A stretch of 5,938 bases of DNA, from assembly GCA_007122555.1 (NCBI GenBank), contig SKTL01000301.1, positions 1-5,938 on the forward strand, in the 5' to 3' direction. Shown here one piece after another: positions 5,914 to 5,938 of the stretch; within the stretch, counting starts at the first letter, position 1; the number at the start of each line of letters is the position of its first letter. Position numbers and translations under genes: made by a program. Origin of the DNA: Thermomicrobiaceae bacterium (GTDB taxonomy: Bacteria > Chloroflexota > Chloroflexia > Thermomicrobiales > Thermomicrobiaceae). The notes under the pieces were generated by a model. It had not been told where the DNA came from. It was given only the letters and a program-made list of their open reading frames with translations, and did not search any database.

Positions 5914-5917
5914 CTCC
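5914..5917 (-). promoter_or_regulatory. Ribosome binding site of the GGDEF gene
   Basis: GGAG on the minus strand, six bases before the GTG start at 5907. It supports a GTG start with the N-terminus MTKSSSGSGR leading straight into the first receiver-like strand. The promoter is beyond the window edge or in the last 20 bases. Confidence 0.5.
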
Positions 5918-5938
5918 GGCCTCGGGGCACATCGTTCA

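Noticed and set aside
5911..5938. End of an upstream minus-strand gene with TAA just before the GGDEF start
   Set aside because: An in-frame TAA at 5913-5911 is preceded by only eight open codons before the window edge, too little to claim a gene or coupling.

Overview
The window is a moderately GC-rich bacterial segment. It carries five complete protein genes, one complete 38-residue small gene, and one gene cut by the left edge. There are no rRNA or tRNA genes, no CRISPR array, and no sign of a transposon or phage. The mix of PadR/HAAS, a cyclase-family hydrolase, an M24 peptidase and a multi-sensor GGDEF protein looks like a free-living bacterium. The gene style suggests Chloroflexota (Thermomicrobia-like), but that is only an impression and no marker gene is present. 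The lipoprotein signal points to a bacterium with a conventional lipobox pathway. GATC is strikingly frequent throughout.

Layout. Positions 1-705 (minus strand) hold a PadR-type repressor followed, with a short overlap, by a membrane protein whose N-terminal half looks like a HAAS domain. This is a well-known regulator/membrane-sensor pairing. The promoter of this pair appears to sit directly at the PadR start codon and carries two inverted repeats that could be an autoregulatory operator. Diverging from it on the plus strand is a 38-residue single-helix membrane microprotein (819-935) with a strong ribosome binding site. Positions 990-1667 (minus) encode a cyclase-family hydrolase in which two residues usually acting as metal-binding histidines are Asn and Tyr. 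A 232-base divergent intergenic region follows.

On the plus strand, a secreted lipoprotein of unknown function (1900-2454) is followed 53 bases later by a complete M24 Xaa-Pro peptidase (2508-3620). Four bases beyond the peptidase stop codon, a large minus-strand gene ends (3625-5907). It encodes a 760-residue diguanylate cyclase with a degenerate receiver-like N-terminus, GAF, PAS and a second GAF domain, then a GGDEF domain with an intact inhibitory site.

How the genes relate. Only the PadR/HAAS pair is clearly an operon. The microprotein shares its control region and may share its regulation. The lipoprotein and peptidase could be co-transcribed. The cyclase-family enzyme and the GGDEF protein look like independent units. 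No obviously new multi-gene system is visible. The best leads are the microprotein next to PadR/HAAS, the substituted metal site in the cyclase, the degenerate receiver on the GGDEF protein, and the GATC enrichment.
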